A DNA stretch of 64,000 nt from Cladorrhinum sp. PSN259 (Eukaryota; Ascomycota; Sordariomycetes; Sordariales; Podosporaceae). Within the stretch, counting starts at the first letter, position 1; each line of letters starts with the position of its first letter. Where the stretch lies: the NCBI GenBank assembly GCA_033725935.1, contig MU867081.1:248001-312000 (forward strand), read 5' to 3'. The translations under genes were made by a program, and so were the position numbers. Of the stretch, positions 11,492-21,985 are shown piece after piece. The notes under the pieces are model-generated. The model was not told the DNA's origin. It saw only the letters and a program-made list of their open reading frames with translations, and ran no database searches.

Positions 11492-13236
11492 TCAGCAGTG
11501 ATTTCGCCATTTTTGCATGTCGCTCTTGGACTGCAGCTTTCGAAAGGTTATCACCATTCCCCAGGTGGAGTCTGAATCAATCGTCGATGAAGGCGTGGAA
11601 TGGTCTCGCTGTTCTTCCGTGATTCTACCATCAAGAACGTCAGTATCCAGGCTCGTCTTCTTTTCTTCGCACTGCTTTCGGATGGAATCCCAATCGATCT
11701 TCCCATCTTCTATGAGGTTCTCCACGATCTTTGGTGGAGGGCAATGTAGAGCCGTGTTCCGATCGGAGTAGGGGTGTATCGCGTCGATCAGCTTTTGTCG
11801 CGATATGCCTAGTCTCGCCGCTAGATGTCGGATCCGATCCTGGTGGTATGATCCGTCAGTGTGTTGGTCACCCCTTCAGCTCAGGTGGTAAGGAGTGTTT
11901 GTGGCAAAGAGCAGCATATATCAATGACCGAGCAACAGAATGGGAATAACAAACAAAGACACTCACTAAGCCCGGGGTCTCTGGTCCCTTTCCCGCTTGT
12001 CGACCTTCAAGGCACCATGAGCGGATACAATCGAGCTCTCGTTCTAGAATGACCCAGCAATCAGTGGCTTGGGATCCTTTCAAAAGATACCAATTCAGGA
12101 AGCTTTTGATCTTCTCCGAAGCAGCATTCGCAGACGATCCGGTGACCTTGAAATGCTTCTGAAGGTGACGTTCGTGGTCCTGTTTGGCAGTTCCCTCCTT
12201 TATTGTGGCCATGTTGACAATGCCCGCAGACCGATTTCTGACGTCAGCCAGGTACCGATAGCGCTGAAGACTCTCGTTCGAGGTCGATCGTATGGGTCAG
12301 CATTGTGGACTGGTGATACAGGTCATCCCGATCGATGGTAGCGTCAGAAAGAGCGAGCCTTGCCCTAGCGATGAACCTCTCTTTCCAAGCTTTTGACTCC
12401 GAACTAGCGTCGTCCATGTCTTCGTACGGGTCGCTCGTCAACAGGCTGATGATGTTGGAGACGATGGTATCGTCATTTCGCGAGGAAGCAGAAACTGCCG
12501 TAGAAGGATCCATGCTGAAGTTTGGCGTGTGCTCCAAAAGAGAACGATGTTGCAAAGCAATGCGTGCAGTTGGAATCAGTTTGGCGCGCATCCAGTTGAG
12601 ATCCCTTCGAAGCTACTGAGTAGTTTCTCCCCAGTTCCATATGCCTGTCCAGTGCCACAGCCGGTCCAAGTGCTGCTTTCCAGACAATGGATTGATCCCG
12701 AGGACACTGGAAGTGAGGGTGTCTGCAGGAGAATTGGAGGTTGGCCGTATCTTGTTAAAACTCTCCGAGATAAGCTACCGAATTGCTCATTGTTCCTTCG
12801 ATGACGAAATGTCCGATGTCATCAGAGGGAATTTGAGCCGACTCTCTACGTTGGCAGCAGGTGGAGTGGGTGGAGGAGGTGGAGGAGGCGGGCTCCCCAG
12901 TGTGGCAGCAGAGGCTGAGGCCATGTTGATGGAACGCGTGTCGAAAATGGAGTTCCAGTGAATCTGAGGTGACAATGGAAGTGGGAATTCTGTGACGTAT
13001 GGAGTGGACGACCCTGAAGAGGAGGTTGACGAAGGAGGAGGTGGAGGAGGGTGCCGCATGCGGTAGTGCTCGAGATCGAGATAGATAGCGTTGACACGGT
13101 CCGTAAAGCTGTCGAGTACTGAGTAGTAGGGGTCCAGATTGAGGGGTGAAGATGAGGGCAGTAGACAGGAGGCAGTAAATGGCCCTGTCGAAGTCCAAGA
13201 AAGATCTGAATAATTTTTGGCAACAAGAAGTAACAC
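11492..13236 (-). CDS. Unrecognised multi-exon protein inside the inverted-repeat element (5' part uncertain)
   Basis: The 3' end is well supported. An exon of about 250 bp ending at 11967 has donor GTGAGT, a 127-bp intron, and acceptor CACCAG at 11840; the last exon is 11492-11839, in phase 0. The spliced C-terminus contains a helix-turn-helix-like stretch (HLAARLGISRQKLIDAIH), then Asp/Lys-rich sequence. Upstream coding segments are visible at about 12244-12600 (acidic, Ser-rich) and about 12790-13236 (two Pro runs of six and eight or more residues). The phases between these segments could not be closed, and no ATG opens the first segment before the proline run. I do not recognise the family. 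It lies within the 10.6-14.4 kb repeat-bounded segment, so it may be cargo of the element or a host gene caught between insertions. Confidence 0.5.
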
Positions 13237-14106
13237 AGTTGGTTGAAATGTTGATGAGGAGAGGAAGTTCAGGTTTCAGGAGGGAAAATTATCAAGGTCC
13301 AAATGGTGGGGGTTTGCCGTGTCTTCCTGGCAGTGGTGCTCCTTCCCAGGCTGGAAGTGGCGAAAGCACGCAAACTAAGTGGTGACGACAAAGTCTGAGC
13401 ACTGTGGCTTAGTGCCTTCCTCCGTGGAAGACAATCGGGTCCGACAGCAAACACGGCTCAGAAAGCCAAAACGGGCACTTCGGTAGCGACAGAGGGTCCA
13501 GGTCGAGGTCCAGTAGAGAAAGAAGAAAAAATGAGGCTATTCGCAGGTCGAGACCTCCTGCTAAACCCGGGCACGACCTCCAGAAATACCAAGGTCCAGG
13601 TGACAACACAGGGGGGTCCAAATAGGAAGAATAAAGGATCCTAAAGGATTAGTAGAATTGGTTGTTAAGTGAAGAAGACTGTCTGACTAGCTTAATAAGG
13701 CAAGGATGAGAAATAACAGGTGGGGCAGTGCCCTCTGTGGGCCTGATGACCCAATGCCTACCACTACAGTTCCCAGAATCTGGATGCTAATCGTTGCTTG
13801 GTTATTTAGAAATGGAGGGTTGAAGTGGCAGTAAGTTATATTTAGTTTGATTGTGAAGAACTGCAATGTGTAGTGTATTTTACTAACTCGGTACACGTAG
13901 TAGAACACCTCTGAGAAGGAAGCCAAGAGGACAATCTTAGTAAATACCGTTCTATAACTTTTATATGAGTTCTCTAATTGCAGTTATACTAATTTCATTA
14001 CAGGAAATGGTCGATGAAGAGGTTCGCAATTTCTCTCTAGGTGCCTGTCTAGGTATGGTTTAATGAAACTGACAGTTACCAAGGTAAAAGATGCAATGGC
14101 GTCGGC
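13237..14106. other. Non-coding part of the repeat-bounded element
   Basis: AT-rich sequence between the unrecognised gene and the tandem array. No coding signal was recognised. Confidence 0.4.
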
Positions 14107-14270
14107 AGGCGTCAGAAATGCATCAACAGAAGCCGAATAGGCATAGAAAAGAGTCAGGAATACATAATTAAAAGCTCAACAGGCGTACAAAGGAGTTAAT
14201 AACATATAATAAGAAGCCGAGCAGGCGTATAAATAAATAAAATATGCGTAGGAAAGTGTGAATAGGGCAT
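14107..14270 (-). repeat. Diverged tandem repeats, period about 43 bp, inside the element
   Basis: At least three units marked by [AG]C[AC]GGCGTA or AATAGGCATA, about 43 bp apart. Read on the minus strand the array is a diverged copy of 47113-47310. The sequence just outside it (minus strand, around 14265-14295) matches 47045-47070 with the shared landmarks TTAGC[AG]CGGTACA. Confidence 0.65.
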
Positions 14271-14308
14271 GTACCGCGCTAACAAACGATTAAACAAAAG
14301 TTGCACAA

Positions 14309-14376
14309 ATTCCCAATCAAGTCAGCGTTGATCTGGGACCAGGGTTTTCCACTCTGGATCCTGTCAGCCATAGTGT
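14309..14376 (-). repeat. Right terminal inverted repeat
   Basis: Inverted copy of 10630-10697, flanked by TA. Confidence 0.75.
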
Positions 14377-14377
14377 A

Positions 14378-15389
14378 GAGCGTCTCAAACTTGGCCGATG
14401 AGACGCCTCGTCCTAGTCGACGTTCTCCCAAAGCGTATCGTCTTGTTAGATTTGGTTAAATTACTGGGTGGCATCTTGACTGCAAAAATGGCGATCTCAA
14501 CGGTGCGCCGTTTCGGTCTCAAAATGCACTGCATCACAGTTTCACTCGGATCACTTGCGCAATGGAATGGTGAGAGCGATAAGGGGATAGAGTATCTCGA
14601 TGGGGACGGGAGCCTCTAACTATGGGAGGCGATGGTCACCCAACCAAGTTACAACTGAATTGGACTGTTGCCAGCCCAGTTGTAGTATAAAGATAGTGAG
14701 TGAACACTAGCAGTTACTTTTGGTTTTTAATTGGAGAACTTGTGATTCACTTAGACAACGTAACTATCCTGAGAAGCCGACTAGGGCTGGCAACAGCCCA
14801 ATGTTTCTTGGCAATCTGAACAAGCTTGCCAATTCAATTCAATTCAATTCAAAATTTCGAATCGAAAAGATCTTGGCAGTCAAGTCAGTTACCAGGAAAA
14901 AAATTGGGTGAACCATGGAGCCGACGACCTCCAAACTGACTGTCCGGTGAGGCAAGTGACACCTCTTTGCCAAGCCTCCTTCTGATTGGTTGCCAATTTA
15001 TGATTTGATCTAGTGTCACTTGAATTTCCTATCTAGGACATGTCAAGTGCTTGCTGATCTCTCGACAACCCACACATTCTTGCAATAGCCACTAATGCAG
15101 GCCACTTCTTGCAGTTGTTTCCGACCAAAATGTCTTCAACCCGGTGCAACACCTTTTTCTCGATGCTTGTTAGGGGGCTAATTCGTGGTTCAATGGTTAT
15201 ACGAAGCCGGTTCCAACAGCCCATCCAATACAAAAGCAATACTAGTAACCATTAGTTGAGCGAGAGCACCCGCGGTTGGTTTCACTGAGAGGGGTACGGT
15301 TTCTCGACAATGTGCTTGGAAAGGTTGGTCGGCCTTGTGGCCCGGTTCTGGATCGTGCTGAGCATAGCAAATAAAATCTATTCATGTTG
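14378..15389. other. Intergenic region with a small inverted repeat
   Basis: No gene recognised. About 14658-14680 and 14781-14804 form an inverted pair around CTGTTGCCAGCCC, spaced about 100 bp, the size of a small hairpin or MITE relic. Confidence 0.4.
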
Positions 15390-16508
15390 TCAAAGGTACT
15401 CGCAAGCAAGAAGCCCATACTCGATCCAATTGTAGTCAAAACCATCTACCCAGTCGTTTTCGTCGTAGTCCCACTTGATATCTAGCTGGAATTCAAGCTG
15501 ATCGACAAATTCATCTGCGCCACAGCAAAAGCAGAAATCCTCCCCGGAAACTTCGTAACCACCATCCCACATTCGCTCATGCCCAACCAAGCATCCAAGC
15601 TCCCGCTCCTTTACTTCGACAAACCGGCGGTCGCTCGCATAAAAGACTCTTGGGGGTTTGTCTCCCAGCCCTTTGGCCTGTTCCTGGCTGGGTTTCTGGT
15701 ATCTCGGATTGCGCTTAATCCGGTAGTCGATAAACCAGAGAGTGAATGGCTCCGCCACAGCGGTGCTCCAGCTAAGGTTGTCGATAAATTCGCAAGGGTT
15801 CCTGGCCCGTTGGGGATAATGGCGTATCTTGTCCCCAGCAGGGTTGTATTCCACGGCCATGTGGCGCTCTCCTTCAGCCCAGTCTATCTGTACCCAACTT
15901 GAACCATCCGAGAGATGATAGTAACTAGGGAAATTATGCCATGCAAGATTCCAGTCAACGGCCGTAATATCGCGTGCCTGCAGGATAAAAAGATCTTGGC
16001 CCGGGAAGACGGTGAGATAGCGGCGTCTGGAGTTATCCGAGACTTCATATGTGGTCGCTTCCGGCGGATCGAAGCGGGCCCGTTGCTTCCCGAAGCTTTG
16101 TAGCTCTGAAGCGCTCCATACCTTTTCTCGTCGTGCTGGATCTTGGAACTCCTTCTCGATGACTAGTAGCGATTGTTTGCATGCCGTCCAAAGACCGCTG
16201 TCGATAAGGTAAGTTGATGGGTTGTTGATCGTCCATGAGATCGGCGCTGCCGCCTGTGCGGCTGGGTCAAAGCCGACGCCCCTCGGCAGGCACCGCGGCG
16301 CGGCAAGGCGCGATGTCGCGTACCGCAGGTTATTACTACAAGAGGCTTCGTGCTCCGGATTGCTCTGTTCTGAGTCCTTGGCATCGTAAACTCTAAAAAC
16401 GTGCACTCCTGGGAGAGCCGGCCGAATTGCGAGTTTCCAGATCTTCTCCCTGAGCTCCCACGGGAGAAGGGGGAAGAAGTGAAACTCTCCTGTCATTTTA
16501 GGATCCAT
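15390..16508 (-). CDS. 2EXR-domain protein
   Basis: Single-exon gene of 372 aa. The N-terminus shows the fungal 2EXR motif: FHFFPLLPWELREKIWKLA at residues 8-26, followed by a beta-rich region around HVFRVYD. This F-box-like fold is expanded in filamentous ascomycetes; function is mostly unknown. The C-terminus has a CFCCG cluster and ends in acidic, aromatic sequence. Met1 or Met5 could start translation; Met1 (16508) is used. A second member of the family lies at 47483-48520 but is not a close duplicate. Confidence 0.78.
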   Translation of the reverse strand: MDPKMTGEFHFFPLLPWELREKIWKLAIRPALPGVHVFRVYDAKDSEQSNPEHEASCSNNLRYATSRLAAPRCLPRGVGFDPAAQAAAPISWTINNPSTYLIDSGLWTACKQSLLVIEKEFQDPARREKVWSASELQSFGKQRARFDPPEATTYEVSDNSRRRYLTVFPGQDLFILQARDITAVDWNLAWHNFPSYYHLSDGSSWVQIDWAEGERHMAVEYNPAGDKIRHYPQRARNPCEFIDNLSWSTAVAEPFTLWFIDYRIKRNPRYQKPSQEQAKGLGDKPPRVFYASDRRFVEVKERELGCLVGHERMWDGGYEVSGEDFCFCCGADEFVDQLEFQLDIKWDYDENDWVDGFDYNWIEYGLLACEYL

Positions 16509-17504
16509 GGCGCATGCCGTCGTGTGAAGAAGTAATGGGCAGGAAAGGGGATCGAGTCTTGCGATAAGGTTGGGAGCCGAGTAGGGAGAAAGTACTTTAT
16601 TTATGTTTGGTCTGTGCCCGGAGGTTCAGGTGTGTTTGTTGTTGTTGAAGGAAGATGATGGGTGGGAAGAGCTAATTTAAAGTGGAAGATAGACTGCGAA
16701 GAAGGTTTGCCTAGTGTGGTTCTTGATTGTGAGCGCCCAGGTCAAATGCCCCGGCAGCTGACCTTATCACCGCAGTGGCGACCGTTGAAGGTATCCCGAG
16801 ATCTTGGTTGTGGGCGTCGTCGTGGCGCCTGCGACCGAGTCGTGGCAGATAAGTGCCTTGTCAATCGAACCATGTCATGTGGTACTCATGTGGCATGCAT
16901 TGTATGAAGTGGATTGTTGGTTGTCTGAGGAAAACACTAATTCGCTTTGTTGGTCATGGCCACTATGTTTCTTCACGGTCTAAAAGAGAAGAAAATGATG
17001 AGAGAATCAAGGAGAGAAGGGTGCCTTGATTTCTGTCAGGGGAGAATGGGGATCATGACGAAAGACGCCCACAGATTGATGATGACAGAGCATCCGAGTC
17101 ATGTCAACGCCACCGTAGGTGAATTAGACGACAGCCCACGGTTAGAAGGGCAGCCATTGATAGTGGACGCATGTAAGGGCACGTCAGGTGTGAATATAGT
17201 GACAATGGTGTACCGGCTCTGAATTGTGGGTTGTTGAGGAAGAAACTAAAATGGCCCTGTTGGGCTGCGAACAAATACTTGCTCCCTGTGGGTCTGTGTT
17301 AAGCCAAGCCATACCATACAGCCACACTGGGGTGGCTGTCCCTGACAACGCGGAAGAGATCCTGCAGCAAAGTCTAGTCCTCAATCAAGGTTTGTCACTC
17401 ACTCCAGCCACGTATGACACAAAAAACAAGACAAAGTGTACTCATTAATCCTCTCCCGAAGTAAAGCAAGTATCGTAGGTACCACATTCCTTCCAGCAAC
17501 CTAA
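16509..17504. other. Intergenic region containing a dispersed repeat
   Basis: No gene recognised. The part at about 16630-16915 is shared, inverted, with 39150-39380. Confidence 0.45.
16630..16915 (+). repeat. Dispersed repeat, copy 1
   Basis: Shares with the reverse complement of 39150-39380 the ordered blocks GAAGAAGGTTTGCCTAGTGTG, GAGATCTTGGTTGTGGGCGT, GTCGTGGCAGA and CCATGTCATGTG, with insertions between them. Confidence 0.7.
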
Positions 17505-18347
17505 TCAACACTTTGACTCACCAACAACAACAAAAACCTTCTCCCGGTAATTATAGTAATCACCACTGACCCAATATTTGAACCCGTGCAGGTCCTTACA
17601 CTTATCGTGTATCCGCTTCGCCCAATCCCCGAACTGGCTGCACGGTCTTGCCTGTTCCTTTTCCTCATCCTTATTGCACCACCCAATCGCCGAGTTCCAG
17701 CAGCACGCAATCTGGTCGCACGTCGCGCTCGCCAGGTGGCAGAGCCCCTTCAGATTCTTCAAGTACTTGATGTTCCAGCGCGTTGCTCGCGCCGAGGCTC
17801 GACCATCGTGGGGTGGGATGTTGATGGGTCTGCAGATTATCTGGGGTTTTGTTGTTAGCGTGCTCTGTTGACGTGCACAAGATGCACGGCGAACATATCC
17901 TCTCACTAGCCTTGGTAGTGTTGCCTTCCGAGTCAAACGGGTACCTGATCCCATGCATCCGAAACAGCTCAGGAGGAGCCTCGGGTGCCGTCTCCCAAGT
18001 AAAGTTGGTATGAGGATACCGAGACTGGATTTCTTGTTCAATGTTCCAGAGGGACGGCGCGCTGACGGAGACGATCGGTCCGCCGGGAATAACTTGGCCC
18101 ATCCATGTAACTGGCTTGAGGCCGACAGGACCTTGTTCACCTTGCAAGGTTTGTTCGACGGAAATGTGGGCCGATGTTGACACTGTTGTTGACGTGGTGG
18201 GACGGTGGAGCAGCCTGTTCAGGAAATGTTAGAGTTGGCTGGGAGAGGTAAAAGACGTGTTTGGGGGAGTTGATGGTCGCATACCCAGCAGGATTGGAGG
18301 TGTGTGAGGATGGCAACAAGGCCTGTCAACTGAAGCGAGCGAACCAT
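17505..18347 (-). CDS. Secreted cysteine-rich protein (reading phase not fully closed)
   Basis: Exon 1 (18285-18347) encodes a signal-peptide-like start, MVRSLQLTGLVAILTHLQSC. A clean 70-bp intron follows (GTATGC...GAACAG, with CTAAC). Exon 2 reads well as GQVIPGGPIVSVSAPS and onward to about 17907. Exon 3 (from about 17833) contains the cysteine pattern CDQIACCWNSAIGWCN, seen in a large family of small secreted fungal proteins of unknown function. The phases at both junctions are off by one with the obvious splice sites, so a 1-nt assembly error, a frameshift or unusual splice sites must be present. The 3' end may continue past a GTGAGT donor near 17520 instead of ending at 17505. It could be an effector-type secreted protein or a decayed gene. 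Confidence 0.5.
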
Positions 18348-18611
18348 TGTGGGCGGGGCGGATTGGTGCTAATGATGTTTGTGCTGAGATGTTGGGCAAC
18401 GTAGATTGGGGAAGAGAACAAAGAGAAAACTGCTCCGGCAAGGTGCGCAAATACCAGAGGATTTTATCTTTGGCACACCAGACGGGAGCATGCCACAACG
18501 GGCAAGCGTAAGTAGTGTCGGTTGTTTCGTCATCTCGGTGACCATCTTGCAACCGCAAGTCCGCATGGGTCGTTGAGTTAATGGCAACAACAATGATAGG
18601 TTGAGACTTGC

Positions 18612-20552
18612 CTATTGCGTAGAAAGAGACGCATTGTCCAGTCTTGCAGTGACCTCGCTAATCGTCGGCAGCTTTACTTCCCCCATCATCTTACTTTTGG
18701 CGAGTCTTGTCTCCCAAAAACCAGAAGGTCCCAACGGCGAAAGCGGGATCGGCTCTGCAGCATCGGATCGATCGGTACCAACAAAAGTGTCAGGCACATC
18801 AATCCCAGGCTGCTCATCCTGCCTCTCAGCTTCTCGATGAGAAATATCAATCAAAAACAACCTGATCGGTTCCGACGAGACGTGATGCTCACCGCCAGCT
18901 CTCTCCGATACGACCCGCACCTTGATCGTCATTTCCCCCGGAACAAGACCCAGCCTCAGATCGCTCGGCAAAGGTGCAACGAGAGGGTAGGGAGGATCCT
19001 GATCGCTATCGAGGAGTTTCTCCAAATCGTGATTGGTCGCCCAAGGCATGTTCCAGATTCCGCAAGAGATACCCCCTCGTCTCCACTTGATGATGGTGGT
19101 GAAGGAGGCCGAGCTGATGAGCGTCCCTTCTTTGGGTTTGGCTCTGCAGATGTATGCACATCCTCTGCTCAGCGACAGGATGCCCTTGCAAAAGAGGGAC
19201 GTGCTCTCTATATCCCACGATCCGGTCGATTTGCCTTGTGCAAAGTAAGCCCAGGCACCCATGTGAATGGGCAGATTGATCCGGAGCGTCAACGAGATTG
19301 TGTCATTGGGGGGCAGGACGAATGTGAAGGGTTTGCCGGTGTCCAATATCACGATGCTGCGTTTTCCGAGACTGACGAATTTGCCGTAGAGTTCATGTGC
19401 TTCGGTCCAGGTCATTAGCCTGTGATGCCCAACTTTCTAGAAGGTTGGGATGAGTCCAAGATTTTCGTGATTGGCTTCGCGCTGTCAGAGTAGTAGGACC
19501 AGGGGATTTGGGCCCGTTGTGTTGTAGGAGTTCTCGCCCCGCTCATCCAGGCAAGAGTTGAGGCGGATAAGGTATAATGGGTTCGATCCCTGGCCACCAC
19601 CAAGTTGGAAGAGCTCGGCAGACATGTCGAGGCCCGCATTCGTCATGGTAAAACCTCTGCGATGGGTATCGAAGCGATGAATTACCAGTCCTCTGGAATC
19701 CCGGAAACAGGTTGGACACTGTGCAAGAATCGGACTTGTCCGTGAGGTCTGTAGGCCCCTTTGCATAGCAATTTCGGATGGGTCATCTGATGACGATTTC
19801 TTCTTGTGAAGGCTCTCTCTACAGGCAAAAATGGACTCGTCATCACATCGTTTTATCACCTCGAGTTGCAAACGAGCAAAGGCATATTCCCCCTCGCCGT
19901 AGATGGGCGGCATCGTAACGCCGAGTAAGCCGAGCAAGCTGTAGGCGCGATCTTCGAGGTGGGCGGTTTGCCGGTTTGCGGCCCATGAGAGCTTTGTGGC
20001 AACGCTACATTCGCGGAAGTTGGCTAGATCTTTGAGTGCTATTCTAGTTGCTAAGTGTACTACTGTTGCCCATTCCTCTCGTATCCCGATCGGGGCCCAG
20101 CCCTTGTCGATAAACTCGAGAAACGTTGGGGCTAGGAGCACCTGGATACTCCACCCTCTTGTAAACCATCTACTGCATTTGAATCTGGATTTCTATGCTT
20201 TCGTGCCAACGGTGCTCGACAACGGAGGCACGTCGGAGAGATCGGCGTAGCAGACATCCGCCGCTTCGTACCAATAGTAGGAAGAGTTGAGGGCTTCACA
20301 GAGTTCCGGGGAGTTTGTTTTGTCGATACAGCAGGTATCAATCCAGATGTAGGACCAGCCGTACGCACTTGCGTACCGGCATGCTTTGATGGTTTTACGC
20401 CATCCTTTCCTTCCTTGGCAGGTTCGCCGATCTCCTATTAGATCTTGGAAAGTGATTTCGTCGTCGTCCCACGTGTGCGAGAGAATGGTGTACGGAGGGG
20501 CCTGAGTGTGATTGACGAATGATTCAAATTTTAGCGTGGATGTATGAAGCAA
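18612..20552 (-). pseudogene. HET-domain gene with three in-frame stop codons
   Basis: One reading frame of 647 codons covers a HET (heterokaryon incompatibility) protein. The HET motifs are in order: YTILSHTWDDDEITFQD near residue 20, YIWIDTCCIDKTNSPEL near residue 70, RWFTRGWSIQVLLAPTFLEF near residue 125, then EDRAYSLLGLLGVTMPPIYGEG. Stops lie in this frame at 20193-20195 (TAG), 19485-19487 (TGA) and 19437-19439 (TAG). Both TAG codons fit CAG-to-TAG, the RIP-type C-to-T change. Alternative: a frame-neutral 51-bp intron (GTTGTC...GCAG) would skip the first stop and a 63-bp intron (GTCCTA...CTAG) the other two. Their donors are weak, and the first would shorten a conserved spacer. Pseudogene is the likelier reading, not certain. 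Confidence 0.6.
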
Positions 20553-21235
20553 TCTCCTGGTTCATGTTGTGATCAGACAAGATCGACATCAAAATTGTGG
20601 GTAACTAGAGAATGTTGGACTTGGGGTAAAGTTGAAAATATAAACACTGCAGTGAATTCTGAAATATCGATCCAAACAAGTTTACTTTTGCCTCGCCCCG
20701 TCTGCCGTCCCAGCGTCCACGTTCTAAAATCTGGGGTAGAAAGGAATTGACACCCACCATCATGACTTTGCAGACCACCCGAAATTCATCGGGCAGCTAG
20801 GAGTAAAACAAAGAAAGACAAAGATCACTGACTGAAAGCCACGTCAGGATATTATTCAATTCGTATTCTCTTTGGGACTGGCCAAGCTTTATGTTGCTTT
20901 CAGACAGCTTCAGTCTTTGTGGATACCTTCTTCGTCACTGAAATTTGGCAGTCACCTACGGAATGACTGATTATCTGATGGTTTGATGTTTTGGTTTGTA
21001 GGTTGTTTTTGAAGGGCTCAAAATTGGCCACAGATTGATATTGCCTTGGGATTTATTTAACTTCAGGTCACCCCTCGCACATGTGTCTCGTGGTGATGAT
21101 AGGCTGTTGTATGAGACGAATCTGGGAATACGAAATTTCCTTTTTGTACAGTACCTCGCCCACGTGACACTGCTCACCCCGGCTCAGGCCCAGTCTTTGC
21201 TCAGGATTTGCTCAGGCTTGCTCACCTTTGTCACC
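20553..21235. other. Intergenic region, no gene seen
   Basis: This is the upstream flank of the HET gene. No coding signal recognised. Confidence 0.45.
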
Positions 21236-21495
21236 TTTGTCACGGCCTCGCAAGGGAGCTCTGAGACAAGGCTTTAGATTGGCTCTATTGTCAGTATGGC
21301 TACACTGCTATTCAAGAGACTCGGCCTCTGGAATTTAAAAAGTAGTTATATAAGCTACTATACGGACCACTTATATAAGTGAATGGTTATATGGTACATA
21401 AGCAACCGCACGGATTAGCTGCACGTGGGCAGGGCTAGTCCCTAATAGGTAACAGTCACGTCTTAACAGTTGGCGAGTCCGCCGTACCGTAATAC
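21236..21495 (+). repeat. Long inverted repeat, left arm
   Basis: Aligns with the reverse complement of about 23203-23492. Shared landmarks in order: TGTCACGGCC, GGAGCTCT[AG]AGACA, AG[CT]TCTATTGT, CTCTGGAATTT, ACGGACCACTTA and GTTGGC[GT]AGTCCGCC. Most differences between arms are C/T or G/A transitions, with this arm the more AT-rich, as RIP would produce. Confidence 0.75.
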
Positions 21496-21627
21496 AGTTA
21501 TTTGATATTGATATGTTGAATATCATATTGATCCATAAACTACTAACTCAACAACTTTCGCTCACCAATCCAATAAGCGTCCGTCTGCAACCACTAAGGA
21601 GCCACAAATCCAATCAGCTACTCATTC

Positions 21628-21985
21628 CTAGATGCGTGTACACCAGCAGCCGATCAAATTATTTCCAATGCAATGCCCGTACGGATCGCAGCAGTAATAG
21701 TCGGCACAGTCACCGTGGCAATCGTAGCAGGCTAGGCATATTGCGTCAGTGGCCAGGTTAGAAGAACGGTAAGAATATTACACACCATCGGCATGGATGT
21801 CCCCGGTAGCCGCCGTAGCCGGGACGGCGTCTTTGGGAAGGGCGGCGGCATCTGTTTTCAGTCAGCAATGAGCATAGAAGCCTTGAGATCATGAGAGAAG
21901 GGAGATAGGTCTGACCTCTCGTCTCAGCCTGGGGAACGGCGAGCACGGAAGCGGCAACGGCAACAAGAGCGATAGAGAAACGCAT
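21628..21985 (-). CDS. Defensin-like (CS-alpha-beta type) secreted peptide precursor, three exons
   Basis: Model: exons 21916-21985, 21786-21851 and 21628-21731, with introns of 64 bp (GTCAGA...AACAG) and 54 bp (GTGTGT...CCTAG, with TTCTAAC branch site). All phases close: 79 aa. The layout is textbook for a small secreted peptide. Exon 1 is a signal peptide (MRFSIALVAVAASVLAVP), exon 2 an Ala-rich propeptide, and exon 3 a 34-residue cysteine-rich domain. Cysteines at 47, 50, 54, 59, 60, 66, 74 and 76 include C-x3-C (50, 54) and C-x-C (74, 76), the hallmark spacing of CS-alpha-beta peptides such as defensins. The family call is from spacing alone. It may be an antimicrobial peptide or a host-directed effector. 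The gene lies between two long inverted repeats (21236-21495 and 23203-23492). Confidence 0.65.

Larger units (their letters stand above)
10629..14377. mobile_element. Candidate TIR-bounded DNA element (about 3.75 kb) without recognised transposase
   Basis: Both ends carry the same inward-reading sequence starting CACTATGGCTGACAGGATCC. The left arm is about 10630-10697 and the right arm about 14309-14376, alignable over about 68 bp with few differences. Each end is flanked by TA (10629-10630 and 14376-14377), as expected of Tc1/mariner-type insertions. The interior holds a multi-exon gene on the minus strand, a pair of 130-bp direct repeats and a 43-bp-period tandem array. No DDE transposase motif was recognised, so it may be a non-autonomous or cargo-carrying element, or two unrelated insertions facing each other. 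The terminal repeat is seen directly; the element call is inference. Confidence 0.5.

Noticed and set aside
10629..14377. Full transposon with transposase
   Set aside because: No DDE or DDD catalytic pattern was recognised in any frame between the terminal repeats.
18615..19418. Plus-strand open frame of 267 codons
   Set aside because: Exact antisense shadow of the last part of the HET gene; no recognisable motif.
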